Assembly: GCA_943328865.2 (NCBI GenBank)
Contig: CALQBR020000050.1
Location: 1 to 7,769 of the forward strand
From: Sphingobacterium thalpophilum
GTDB lineage: Bacteria > Bacteroidota > Bacteroidia > Flavobacteriales > Flavobacteriaceae
Direction: 5' to 3'
Length of the DNA stretch: 7,769 nt
The notes under the pieces are model-generated. The model was not told the DNA's origin, ran no database searches, and saw nothing but the letters and a program-made list of their open reading frames with translations. Shown one piece after another: positions 1-6,421 of the stretch. The translations under genes and the position numbers were made by a program. Numbering within the stretch: the first letter of the stretch is position 1; each line of letters begins with the position of its first letter.

Positions 1-1
1 C

Positions 2-682
2 CTAGATTATCAGACGCAAAATTCTCCTGAAGATTTAATCACCGAAACCTCTATTTCGGAGGAAGATGAAATGTCTGTGGCCTATTTATTTCGTTCCTTT
101 TCAGAAATGCCTGCTTTGGAACAAAATGCACTACAATTAGCCAAAGGAAAAATACTCGATGTAGGGTGCGGAGCGGGAAGTCATGGATTGTATTTGCAAA
201 AAGAGAAAAACTTAGAAGTAACTGCTATTGATATTTCAAAAAATGCGATTGAGGCGTGCCTTTTAAGAGGTCTTACTCAAGCAAGTGTAACTTCCCTTTT
301 GGATTATGACACTGAGGAGAAATTTGACACCATTTTATTGTTAATGAATGGCACCGGGATTTTTGGGAAGTTAAAGAATGTTCCCCAATACCTACAAAAA
401 TTAAAATCGTTACTTACTAAAAATGGACAGATTCTCATTGACAGTTCGGATATCATTTATATGTTCGACGAAGATGAAGATGGCGGAAAATGGATTTCAG
501 GAGAGGCATATTATGGCGAACTCGATTTTACCCTAACCTATAAAGGAGAAAAAGAAGATGTTTTTCATTGGTTGTATCTTGATTACAACACCTTACAAAA
601 CGCCGCAAATGAAAATGGCCTCCACTGCGAATTAGTTACAGAAGGAGACCATTATGATTACTTAGCCCGTTTATATGTATAG
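2..682 (+). CDS. Class I SAM-dependent methyltransferase, 5'-truncated by the window edge
   Basis: Probable small-molecule or macromolecule methyltransferase using S-adenosylmethionine; the substrate cannot be told from sequence. The visible part is 226 residues ending in TAG at 680-682. The SAM-binding motif I, ILDVGCGAGSHGLYL, lies at about residues 51-65 of the visible part. It is followed by the acidic motif II end VTAIDISKNAIE, an LLDYD segment, a motif IV-like strand (FDTILLLMNGTG) and a motif VI-like strand (GQILIDSSD), which is the Rossmann-like class I order. ATG 71 is the first in-frame ATG and has a purine-rich stretch before it. However, the frame is open back to base 2, and the 23 residues upstream (LDYQTQNSPEDLITETSISEEDE) look like the conserved N-terminus of this flavobacterial family. 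I therefore judge the true start to lie before the window. It is convergent with the protease gene, with one base between the stop codons. Fold sure, substrate unknown. Confidence 0.85.
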   Translation, partial: LDYQTQNSPEDLITETSISEEDEMSVAYLFRSFSEMPALEQNALQLAKGKILDVGCGAGSHGLYLQKEKNLEVTAIDISKNAIEACLLRGLTQASVTSLLDYDTEEKFDTILLLMNGTGIFGKLKNVPQYLQKLKSLLTKNGQILIDSSDIIYMFDEDEDGGKWISGEAYYGELDFTLTYKGEKEDVFHWLYLDYNTLQNAANENGLHCELVTEGDHYDYLARLYV

Positions 683-700
683 TTTATATTTTAATAAACT
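681..700. repeat. Short inverted repeat across two convergent stop codons
   Basis: AGTTTAT (681-687) and ATAAACT (694-700) are perfect 7-base complements around a 6-base loop. The element covers the last two bases of the methyltransferase TAG and the whole protease stop (684-686). It is AT-rich, with no GC core and no clean U-tract on either strand. A weak bidirectional terminator is possible but not convincing. It may simply reflect compact AT-rich coding ends. Confidence 0.3.
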
Positions 701-1934
701 TATCTGATTTCAAAAATCGTCCTTCAGCATATATTCTTACAAAATAAGTTCCAGAAGCCAAATCCTCGATAGTAATGATATTATTTATTTGAGAAAGTTT
801 TTGATTTTTAACCAACCTACCATTGTTATCAAAGATATCAACTTCATCAATTATTGTTTGAAGTGAAGTTATATTAAAATATTGAGAAGCTGGATTAGGA
901 TATAAAGCTATCGCATCGATTGCAGATTGTTCATCCAATCCTAAAGCAGCACATCCAGAAGAGGAAAGCAAACTTAATCTTGATGAAGACAATGTATTTT
1001 GAACCACTGTTTTTTGCCCATTGGTAAAGAAAGCCATACAGCCATCATTTACATAGTCCATATAATTCATAAACATAGAACCATTTGAAGTTGTAGCACA
1101 AGCTTTAGCGTTATTAGGAAAAATAGGACATCCTTGATAGGGTCCTTTAGTAGCTGGTGTATCTGAAACACCATCGCTATTAGCAGATGTACCACAGCTG
1201 CTACCATCACTTCCCCAAGGATGGTCTAAACCAAAATAATGTCCTATTTCGTGTGTTGCCGTTCTTCCTTTGTCAAAAGGCGCCATAGCGGTTCCAGTAG
1301 TTCCAAATGCTTCAAAACTGATACACAAACCATCATCAGACTGACCGGCACTTGAAGGAAAATAAGCAAATCCTAATAAAGAGGTGTCAGAAAAACTTCC
1401 TACCCAAATATTCAAATATTTTGTTGTATCCCAAGAGGCATCTCCATTAGCAGTATAATAACTATCTTCGAAAACGAAAGAACTTGAAACTGATTTCCGA
1501 ACAATACCCGTGGTTGGCGTGCCTGAAGGTGTTTTTGTAGCTATGCAAAACTGAATTTGCATATCAGCACCAAAAGATTGAAATGCATTAGGCACAACAC
1601 TTGAATAATCAGCATTTAATTTTCTATAATCTTTATTGAGCACCGTTAGCTGAGACATTATTTGTTCATCACTTACATTTTCAGCATCGTTCTTATATAA
1701 AATATGAAAAACAACGGGTATGGTAACCACTGTAGTAGCTGTTGTCCGCTTATTAAAAAGAGAATTAACCGATTCTGGTTTTCTAATATAATTCATCACC
1801 TCTTGGTGATGTTGTTTGAATTTAGGATCTTTTTCAAATAATTCATTCATCTTAATAGAGGTGGCACAGGTACGTTGTGCATGAACTACCACAAAAGATA
1901 GCAAGAACAAGGGAAAAATAAATATATTTCTCAT
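684..1934 (-). CDS. Secreted M43 (pappalysin/cytophagalysin-like) zinc metalloprotease with T9SS sorting domain
   Basis: Predicted extracellular zinc endopeptidase, 416 residues. Residues 1-19 form a Sec signal peptide (MRNIFIFPLFLLSFVVVHA). Residues 20 to about 65 look like a short propeptide. The catalytic domain spans about 70-330 and carries the metzincin zinc site HEIGHYFGLDH, with His228, Glu229, His232 and His238. A Met-turn segment NYMDY follows at 290-294. Several cysteines (130, 204, 247, 269, 279, 299, 328) are available for the disulfides usual in M43. Cys23 in RTCAT, just after the signal peptide, is a candidate cysteine-switch residue as known for pappalysin-family zymogens. Residues 345-416 (YPNPAS..., then GRLVKN, LASGTYFVRIY and KFIKI) are a type A T9SS C-terminal sorting domain, so the protein should cross the outer membrane and be released or anchored. 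The frame extends to a TTG at 1958, but ATG 1934 puts the signal peptide at the N-terminus. queE ends 34 bases upstream. Confidence 0.93.
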   Translation of the reverse strand: MRNIFIFPLFLLSFVVVHAQRTCATSIKMNELFEKDPKFKQHHQEVMNYIRKPESVNSLFNKRTTATTVVTIPVVFHILYKNDAENVSDEQIMSQLTVLNKDYRKLNADYSSVVPNAFQSFGADMQIQFCIATKTPSGTPTTGIVRKSVSSSFVFEDSYYTANGDASWDTTKYLNIWVGSFSDTSLLGFAYFPSSAGQSDDGLCISFEAFGTTGTAMAPFDKGRTATHEIGHYFGLDHPWGSDGSSCGTSANSDGVSDTPATKGPYQGCPIFPNNAKACATTSNGSMFMNYMDYVNDGCMAFFTNGQKTVVQNTLSSSRLSLLSSSGCAALGLDEQSAIDAIALYPNPASQYFNITSLQTIIDEVDIFDNNGRLVKNQKLSQINNIITIEDLASGTYFVRIYAEGRFLKSDKFIKI

Positions 1935-1968
1935 TGCATTGATTTTACAAGTAAGCAAATTAAAAAAA

Positions 1969-2601
1969 TTAAGGAATATTCAGGTATTTATGAGTTTGTA
2001 AAGAAATTCTCCATTTGGGATTTTTCATCACATAATCTACAATCAGAGGAGTAATTGTTTCTTTTTTGCTCCATTCTGGCTGCAGGAAAAGAATGGCATC
2101 GGGATTTACTTTTTCAGCTTGTTCTTCTGCAAAAACAAAATCATGTTGGTTATGAATAATTACTTTTAATTCATTTGCAGCTTCGTAAACCGTTGGCGTA
2201 GGTAATTTATTTTTTTTAGGAGACAAACAAATCCAATCCCAATTCCCAGACAACGGATAAGCTCCTGAAGTTTCGATATGTACCTTACGGTATTTTCCTT
2301 TTAACTTTTGAGTGAGAAGTGTCATGTCCCACATTAGTGGCTCACCGCCTGTCACCACAACCGTTTCAGCATATTTAATAGCATTCTCAACGATCAAATC
2401 AGTATCTGTAGGCGGATGTAATTCCGCATTCCAACTTTCTTTAACATCACACCAATGGCAACCTACATCACAACCACCAATTCTAACAAAATAAGCGGCC
2501 GTTCCTGTGTGATATCCTTCACCTTGAATGGTATAAAACTCTTCCATTAGGGGAAGCATCCTTCCTTTTTCTACGGCAGATTGTATTTCTTTTTTAAGCA
2601 T
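1969..2601 (-). CDS. queE: 7-carboxy-7-deazaguanine synthase (radical SAM)
   Basis: Cytoplasmic enzyme converting 6-carboxy-5,6,7,8-tetrahydropterin to 7-carboxy-7-deazaguanine, the ring-contraction step of preQ0/queuosine biosynthesis for tRNA modification. The product is 210 residues, normal for the family. QGEG is at 26-29. The CX3CX2C iron-sulfur cluster motif lies at Cys44, Cys48 and Cys51 (CDVGCHWC). The SAM-contacting GGEP is at 85-88, ETSG at 110-113, and the C-terminal QTHK at 202-205. The open frame continues upstream to a TTG at 2703, but that extension would run through the terminator hairpin at 2683-2715. ATG 2601 (MLKKEIQ...) matches the family N-terminus and follows an A-rich leader. 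The gene stands alone from other queuosine genes here. It is separated from the Ton operon by the terminator and lies 34 bases upstream of the protease gene on the same strand. Confidence 0.95.
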   Translation of the reverse strand: MLKKEIQSAVEKGRMLPLMEEFYTIQGEGYHTGTAAYFVRIGGCDVGCHWCDVKESWNAELHPPTDTDLIVENAIKYAETVVVTGGEPLMWDMTLLTQKLKGKYRKVHIETSGAYPLSGNWDWICLSPKKNKLPTPTVYEAANELKVIIHNQHDFVFAEEQAEKVNPDAILFLQPEWSKKETITPLIVDYVMKNPKWRISLQTHKYLNIP

Positions 2602-2682
2602 TTTTTTTAAAATAATACGTAAAGGTAATGAATTCGATTTAAAGGACGGACGGACAGCTATCAGAGTGGCACTTGAAAATAA
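2602..2682 (-). promoter_or_regulatory. Candidate queE promoter and leader region
   Basis: Because a strong terminator lies directly upstream, queE needs its own promoter within these 81 bases. Read on the - strand, TACCTTTA (2627-2620) is one base off the Bacteroidetes -7 consensus TAnnTTTG. It would give a leader of roughly ten bases before the ATG. I see no convincing -33 TTTG at the usual distance, so the exact promoter is uncertain. There is room only for a short leader, and I see no riboswitch fold. Confidence 0.25.
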
Positions 2683-2715
2683 AAAAACCGATAATTTTAG
2701 CAATTATCGGTTTTT
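2683..2715 (-). terminator. Intrinsic terminator of the exbB-to-TPR operon
   Basis: AAAAACCGATAATT (2683-2696) and AATTATCGGTTTTT (2702-2715) form a perfect 14-bp stem with a 5-base loop (2697-2701). Read on the - strand, the arm ending in CCGATAATT's complement is followed by a run of seven T, then A and four more T, which is the classic U-tract. It starts 20 bases beyond the TPR stop codon (2735-2737) and so closes the long - strand operon. The stem is symmetrical, but no + strand gene ends here. Confidence 0.9.
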
Positions 2716-2734
2716 AAAAGAAATAATTTTAGAA

Positions 2735-4405
2735 TTACTTCAACATTTTCAATGATTCCGTAGCATACTTATTTACTGGATCCATAGCCAATGTTTTTGC
2801 AAAATATTCTTTGGCTTTCACTTTATCTGTATTGGCATAAGCAGCTGCAATATTGTTATACGATTCTATAAACTTTGTTTTTATAGCTGGTTTAGCGAGT
2901 TCTTCTTCTCCCTTTGCAGTAACTACATTAATATAGTCTTGATAATATTTAATGGTCAATTCGTCATTAGACAATAAGCTATTTGTACGGGCTCTAAATA
3001 TATAAGCATCTTGAGTAGTAGGTGATGCTGTAATTACATTTCCAAAAGCCAAATCCGCTTTTTGTAAAGCAATTGGATCAGGTTTTACCACTTCTTTTCT
3101 AGTGTTGTCAAAATACAAAGAGTTGCCTAAATAGAAATTGTCTAACAAATAATTTTTTGAATTCACATTAGTCACCGCAATTTCATATATAGCAGCAGCT
3201 TCTTTGTATAATTTTTGCTCATATAATTTTTTTCCTACTTCGCTTAAATCATTGGTCATCGTAATTTCCATTTCAACCGATTTTTTGATAAAAGAGACGG
3301 CAGCGTCAAATCCAGCTACATCGATTGTTTTGGTTTCGCGGTTGTTTGCAATTTTCATTTTTGCTAAACCCAAATAAAGGTAATCTCGAGCAATAATTTT
3401 GTTGGTAGGGATTGCGATAAAAGATTCCAAGGCCTTTAGTGCGGCATCTGTATTCCCATTCTCATAGGCAGCATATCCTAAATAACGCAAAATCCTTGGA
3501 TTTACGTTATCCAATTCTTTCATCTTAAGCGCTTCTGCTTCTAGGGCTTTGTAGTCTTTGGCAAGGATTAAGAAATCGGCATGGCGCATGCGTGAGGTTA
3601 AAGAATAATCCGTTAAACTCATATACTTCTCATAATACGACAATGCTTTTTGGATGTATTCATTGTACTTTTTAGGTTCATTAGCACCCCAGTAATAATA
3701 GGTTTCTGCCAATTCTCTGTAAACAGGACCATATTGCGGATTAGAAACCTCTATCTCATTTAAAAATTTAATGGCTTCTGAATAAGCTTTAGCCCCTTTA
3801 AGTAAAACCCCTTGCTGCACTCTAGCTCTAATTAAAGTAGGATCTATTTGAAAGGCATTTCTGTAGGCTGCATAGGCTTCATTTTGATTTTTAGAACCAT
3901 AAAAAGCATCTCCTAAAGCTAACTGCAATTGCGCGTCTTGTGGCTTTAACAACTTAGCTTTGTTTAAAACAAGAAGTGCGTTAGTATAATCAGGCTTATT
4001 GGCGTTCATATAAGCTTTACCTAAATAAATGTATGGTTCAATGTCTTTCTTTTTAACCTCTTGAGTAGCCAAATCGAAATTAGATTGAGCGGCCGTCAAA
4101 TTACCATTATCCAAATCTAATTGTCCCAAACCAATGTAGTTTAACTTAGAATCGTTTGCGGCTTTAAGCCCTTTTTGAAAATAAATCTTAGCAGAGTCGG
4201 CTATATTTTGGGCTAGGTAAATATTCCCTAAAAGAAAAGCTGATTTGCCATTTTCAGGTTTAGTCACCAATACTTTTTTTAATATTGATTTTGCTTTTTC
4301 AAATTGCTCGGCATCAATTGCCTTATTTGCTTGGTCTAATTCTTGTGCATGGCCTAATCCAACAAAAGCCAATAAAGCAATACTAAGTAGCTTAAATTTG
4401 TTCAT
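2735..4405 (-). CDS. Exported tetratricopeptide-repeat (TPR) protein, last gene of the Ton operon
   Basis: Function not recognised beyond the fold. The 556 residues start with a Sec signal peptide (MNKFKLLSIALLAFVGLGHA, predicted cleavage before Gln21), so the product is periplasmic or associated with the outer membrane. The rest is a nearly continuous helical TPR solenoid of about 12-13 units. Clear examples are 22-54 (ANKAIDAEQFEKAKSILKKV), 55-88, 123-156, 157-190 (LALGDAFY...AYRNAFQIDP), 304-337 (YLGYAAYENGNTDAALKALE), 395-415 and 512-546 (YFAKTLAMDP). No catalytic motif or C-terminal anchoring domain is visible; it ends SLKMLK. TPR arrays usually act as protein-protein scaffolds. The ATG at 4405 is preceded by an A-rich leader (TACAAAA), and the PstS-like gene ends 13 bases upstream, so the two are very likely co-translated. 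A terminator follows. I infer a scaffold for the PstS-like lipoprotein or Ton components. Confidence 0.9.
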   Translation of the reverse strand: MNKFKLLSIALLAFVGLGHAQELDQANKAIDAEQFEKAKSILKKVLVTKPENGKSAFLLGNIYLAQNIADSAKIYFQKGLKAANDSKLNYIGLGQLDLDNGNLTAAQSNFDLATQEVKKKDIEPYIYLGKAYMNANKPDYTNALLVLNKAKLLKPQDAQLQLALGDAFYGSKNQNEAYAAYRNAFQIDPTLIRARVQQGVLLKGAKAYSEAIKFLNEIEVSNPQYGPVYRELAETYYYWGANEPKKYNEYIQKALSYYEKYMSLTDYSLTSRMRHADFLILAKDYKALEAEALKMKELDNVNPRILRYLGYAAYENGNTDAALKALESFIAIPTNKIIARDYLYLGLAKMKIANNRETKTIDVAGFDAAVSFIKKSVEMEITMTNDLSEVGKKLYEQKLYKEAAAIYEIAVTNVNSKNYLLDNFYLGNSLYFDNTRKEVVKPDPIALQKADLAFGNVITASPTTQDAYIFRARTNSLLSNDELTIKYYQDYINVVTAKGEEELAKPAIKTKFIESYNNIAAAYANTDKVKAKEYFAKTLAMDPVNKYATESLKMLK

Positions 4406-4418
4406 TTTTGTAGTTAAT

Positions 4419-5330
4419 TTATTTTTTAGTTTTAATAATAATGTTTCTACCAGGCATTCTCACGGGAAGTAATCCTGATTTTAGAATAATTCTTTGGCCT
4501 TTCTCGCCAGCCACAAAGGAAGCAAATCCCATTCCTAAGCCAGAAAAACCTTGACAATTTATAATAAACAAATCGCGTGTCAAAGGATACACTCTTTCAG
4601 CAATATTATTTTGAGATGGCGCAACAAATATATTACTATTCGAATCTTTCACACTAAGCACCTGAATATTTTTTAAATAAGATTGATACGAAGCTGTGGG
4701 TTGAGAAAGCCAGTTCATGCCTACCACTCCTATCATTCCATTGTTTTCAGATACATATTTAATGACTTCTTCGTTGGTTTTAAAAGAAAAAACACCTTTT
4801 TCAGGCATGCTTTTTATTTCTGCCAATTCATTCATAAACCGAACTGTGCTTGAATTAGGATTATCAAATACCAATCCTTTAATGCGAGGGTTTGATTGTC
4901 CTTGCATAAAATGAATAACGTCTTCTAGGGCAATTAAAGTGTCTTTGGTATTTCTGTTTACAATAAAAGCTATGGCATCAGTGGCAATCTTAGTAATCCT
5001 TGGTTTTATTTTTTTGCTTTCGAAAATCTTTACTTCCTCTGTTGTTAATGTTCTTGTCAAGACGGCAATCCTTGAAGAATCTTTAACAAGAGATTGCAAC
5101 ACTTCTGCTTCTGACTTCGCTTCTAGAACAATCTTAGCCTCATAAAGACTCTCAAAAACCTGAATTTGATCTTCCATGATTGGTTTTAAAGTCTCATCCA
5201 CTAAGAGCGATGTTGAACCCTTAAGAATGGTTTCAGATTCATTCTTAGTACTGTTAGAAGAGTTACAAGAAACCAGTAAAATAAGTGCTGTCAAGAAAAC
5301 AAACTGAGGAAATTGCGCAAATTTTTTCAT
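4419..5330 (-). CDS. PstS-family substrate-binding lipoprotein in the Ton operon
   Basis: Predicted periplasmic lipoprotein of 303 residues. The signal peptide ends in lipobox LVSC with the lipidated Cys22. The following residues (NSSNST) carry no acidic surface-export signal, so a periplasm-facing position is likely. The PstS-type periplasmic-binding fold is indicated by GSTSLLVDETLKPI (38-51), RIAVLTRTLTTEE (87-99), DAIAFIVNR (118-126), a serine/threonine-rich SSTVRF (160-165), GMIGVVGMNW (198-207) and YPLTRDLFI (248-256) near the C-terminal lobe. In canonical PstS the phosphate is held partly by an Asp and by an Arg four residues before a Ser-Gly-Thr. Here the loop reads DNPNSSTVRF, without that Arg or Gly, and I see no obvious equivalent Asp. 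Phosphate binding is therefore doubtful. No pstCAB or phoU lies in view. It sits between the small membrane gene (38 bases) and the TPR gene (13 bases). Automated annotation as a phosphate transporter component would over-state what is known. Confidence 0.85.
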   Translation of the reverse strand: MKKFAQFPQFVFLTALILLVSCNSSNSTKNESETILKGSTSLLVDETLKPIMEDQIQVFESLYEAKIVLEAKSEAEVLQSLVKDSSRIAVLTRTLTTEEVKIFESKKIKPRITKIATDAIAFIVNRNTKDTLIALEDVIHFMQGQSNPRIKGLVFDNPNSSTVRFMNELAEIKSMPEKGVFSFKTNEEVIKYVSENNGMIGVVGMNWLSQPTASYQSYLKNIQVLSVKDSNSNIFVAPSQNNIAERVYPLTRDLFIINCQGFSGLGMGFASFVAGEKGQRIILKSGLLPVRMPGRNIIIKTKK

Positions 5331-5368
5331 TGTATATTAATTTATCTTTAGCAGTACTTAAGGTAACG

Positions 5369-5599
5369 CTATTCTTTATTGTCATTAATCATCCGCAGAA
5401 ATCTAAAAAAAGAATACACAATCAGAACCACTCCAAAAGCTATTCTATAATTGCGTTGCATATCCACGGGAAAATCCTTCATAAAGATAATGAATAAACC
5501 CAAAACTAAATAAACTAAGAAAAACAAAATTCCTATAACGAGAAGAAATCGCTCTTTAAGCGATTTCTTCTGAATAGTATCAATAATTTTTTGAAACAT
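5369..5599 (-). CDS. Small two-helix membrane protein, translationally coupled to tonB
   Basis: Unrecognised 76-residue protein. A basic amphipathic N-terminus (MFQKIIDTIQKKSLKERF) precedes a first transmembrane helix at about 19-40 (LLVIGILFFLVYLVLGLFIIFM). A short loop (KDFPVDMQRNYR) follows, then a second helix at about 53-66 (IAFGVVLIVYSFFRF) and a charged tail. By the positive-inside rule both ends are probably cytoplasmic. The ATG overlaps the tonB stop by one base (TAATG on the - strand), which implies translational coupling and stoichiometric synthesis with TonB. That argues for a real gene and for a link with the Ton complex, though no function is known to me. Codons 10-20 contain a perfect 13-bp inverted repeat (5541-5571). 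The PstS-like gene starts 38 bases downstream. Confidence 0.8.
   Translation of the reverse strand: MFQKIIDTIQKKSLKERFLLVIGILFFLVYLVLGLFIIFMKDFPVDMQRNYRIAFGVVLIVYSFFRFLRMINDNKE
5541..5571 (-). repeat. Perfect 13-bp inverted repeat inside the small membrane gene
   Basis: AGAAGAAATCGCT (5541-5553) and AGCGATTTCTTCT (5559-5571) are exact complements with a 5-base loop. On the - strand mRNA the hairpin starts about 28 bases after the ATG of the small gene, just beyond the tonB/small-gene TAATG junction. No U-tract follows, so it is not a standard terminator. It lies within codons 10-20 (KKSLKERFLL), so it must also satisfy coding. It could be an RNA-processing, stability or translation-modulating element. 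Confidence 0.7.
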
Positions 5600-6387
5600 T
5601 ATTCGGCTGATTGAATAGTAATTGGCAAAGAATACAAAACCCTTACTTTTTTACCATTTTGTTCACCCGGATTCCATCTAGGACATTTTTTCAATACCCT
5701 TACTGCTTCTTGACCTGTACCATAACCAATATCTCTAACAACTTTTATATCCGTTAGGGAACCATCTTTTTCAACTACAAAAGTAACATATACTTTTCCT
5801 TTTAAACCTTCCTCTTCAGGAGCTCTATAGTTGTTTCCAACGTATTTATAAAATTTCTCAATTCCGCCAGGAAAATCAGGTTTAACTTCAATACCGGCAG
5901 AACTATAAATATTTGTATCCTCAACCACATCAGCAGGACCATTTCCTACAGGCTCTACTGTTAATTCAGCATCAGGATCTCCTTTAATGGTTTCGGCACC
6001 TAATTTTTTATCTTTAATTTCTTCAATTTTAGGTGGTTCTTCTGTTACCTCATCCGCTTTAGCCACTACTGGCTTCACGAATTTGACCTGATCCACTTTT
6101 GGTGGTGGTGGCGGTGGTGGTGGAAGATTTTCTTTTGGCTTTTCCTTTGGCGGAAGCTTAACGGTGGTAATCTTAGTGTCCAATGTTAAATCTTCATCTG
6201 AAGAATCAGGAATCAAACTTATGATCAGTGGCGCACTAACGGCCAACGCAAAAAGAAGAGAACCGATAACAAGGGCTCTAAGAGACGTTTTTGAGTTGGA
6301 TTTTCTTAATTCGTAAGCACCATAAATTTTATTACGTCCTTCAAATACAATTTCAAGCCATTGGTCTTTTAATATATCTAATTTCAT
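5599..6387 (-). CDS. tonB: Energy transducer TonB (Bacteroidetes type)
   Basis: Carries energy from the ExbB-ExbD motor to outer-membrane TonB-dependent receptors. The product is 262 residues. The cytoplasmic N-terminus (about 1-36) contains the Bacteroidetes-typical WLEIVFEGRN...YGAYELRK. A single transmembrane helix follows at about 38-59 (ALVIGSLLFALAVSAPLIISLI). The periplasmic linker is Pro/Lys/Glu-rich, with eight consecutive prolines at 89-96 and further KP/EP/PP motifs to about residue 120. The C-terminal TonB domain (about 168-260) runs DFPGGIEKFYKYVGNNY, GLKGKVYVTFVVEKDGSLTDIKVVRDIG, then the KKCPRWNPG...NGKKVRVLYSLPITI strand region. ATG 6387 follows an A-rich leader (TTAACAAAA). 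exbD ends 34 bases upstream, and the next gene begins on the last base of the tonB stop frame (TAATG). Translation of the proline run should depend on EF-P. Confidence 0.95.
   Translation of the reverse strand: MKLDILKDQWLEIVFEGRNKIYGAYELRKSNSKTSLRALVIGSLLFALAVSAPLIISLIPDSSDEDLTLDTKITTVKLPPKEKPKENLPPPPPPPPKVDQVKFVKPVVAKADEVTEEPPKIEEIKDKKLGAETIKGDPDAELTVEPVGNGPADVVEDTNIYSSAGIEVKPDFPGGIEKFYKYVGNNYRAPEEEGLKGKVYVTFVVEKDGSLTDIKVVRDIGYGTGQEAVRVLKKCPRWNPGEQNGKKVRVLYSLPITIQSAE
6101..6124. repeat. GGT triplet run encoding the TonB polyproline
   Basis: Eight triplets on the + strand (GGT x3, GGC, GGT x3, GGA) encode the eight prolines at TonB residues 89-96. The interruptions (GGC, GGA) would limit slippage. 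Changes in unit number would keep the frame and alter linker length only. Confidence 0.8.
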
Positions 6388-6421
6388 TTTTGTTAATTAT
6401 TAGGTTATAGAGTTATAAGAA

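Noticed and set aside
1935..1958. Upstream TTG start for the protease, adding eight residues
   Set aside because: The added residues put charged and polar sequence before an otherwise standard signal peptide. The codon is TTG, and ATG 1934 fits better.
2312..2494. 60-residue + strand open frame
   Set aside because: It lies wholly inside queE in antisense. Its sequence is the mirror of conserved QueE codons and has no leader or domain.
2644..2655. GGAC repeated three times upstream of queE
   Set aside because: Three 4-base units are too short to call a functional repeat, and no symmetry or known operator is seen.
2602..2682. PreQ1 riboswitch before queE
   Set aside because: This would be biologically sensible, but I could not find a preQ1-type short hairpin with its A-rich tail in the leader. 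The terminator found here belongs to the upstream operon.
2602..2703. Upstream TTG start for queE, adding 34 residues
   Set aside because: It would translate through the terminator hairpin, and the extra residues do not resemble the QueE N-terminus. ATG 2601 matches the family.
4419..5330. Calling the PstS-like gene a genuine phosphate transporter subunit (pstS)
   Set aside because: No permease or ATPase genes are nearby, key phosphate contacts are not evident, and the gene is embedded in a Ton operon. Only the fold family is supported.
4245..5497. Several + strand open frames of 65-75 residues opposite the TPR, PstS-like and small genes
   Set aside because: All are antisense to well-supported genes and have low-complexity or hydrophobic translations. 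None has its own context.
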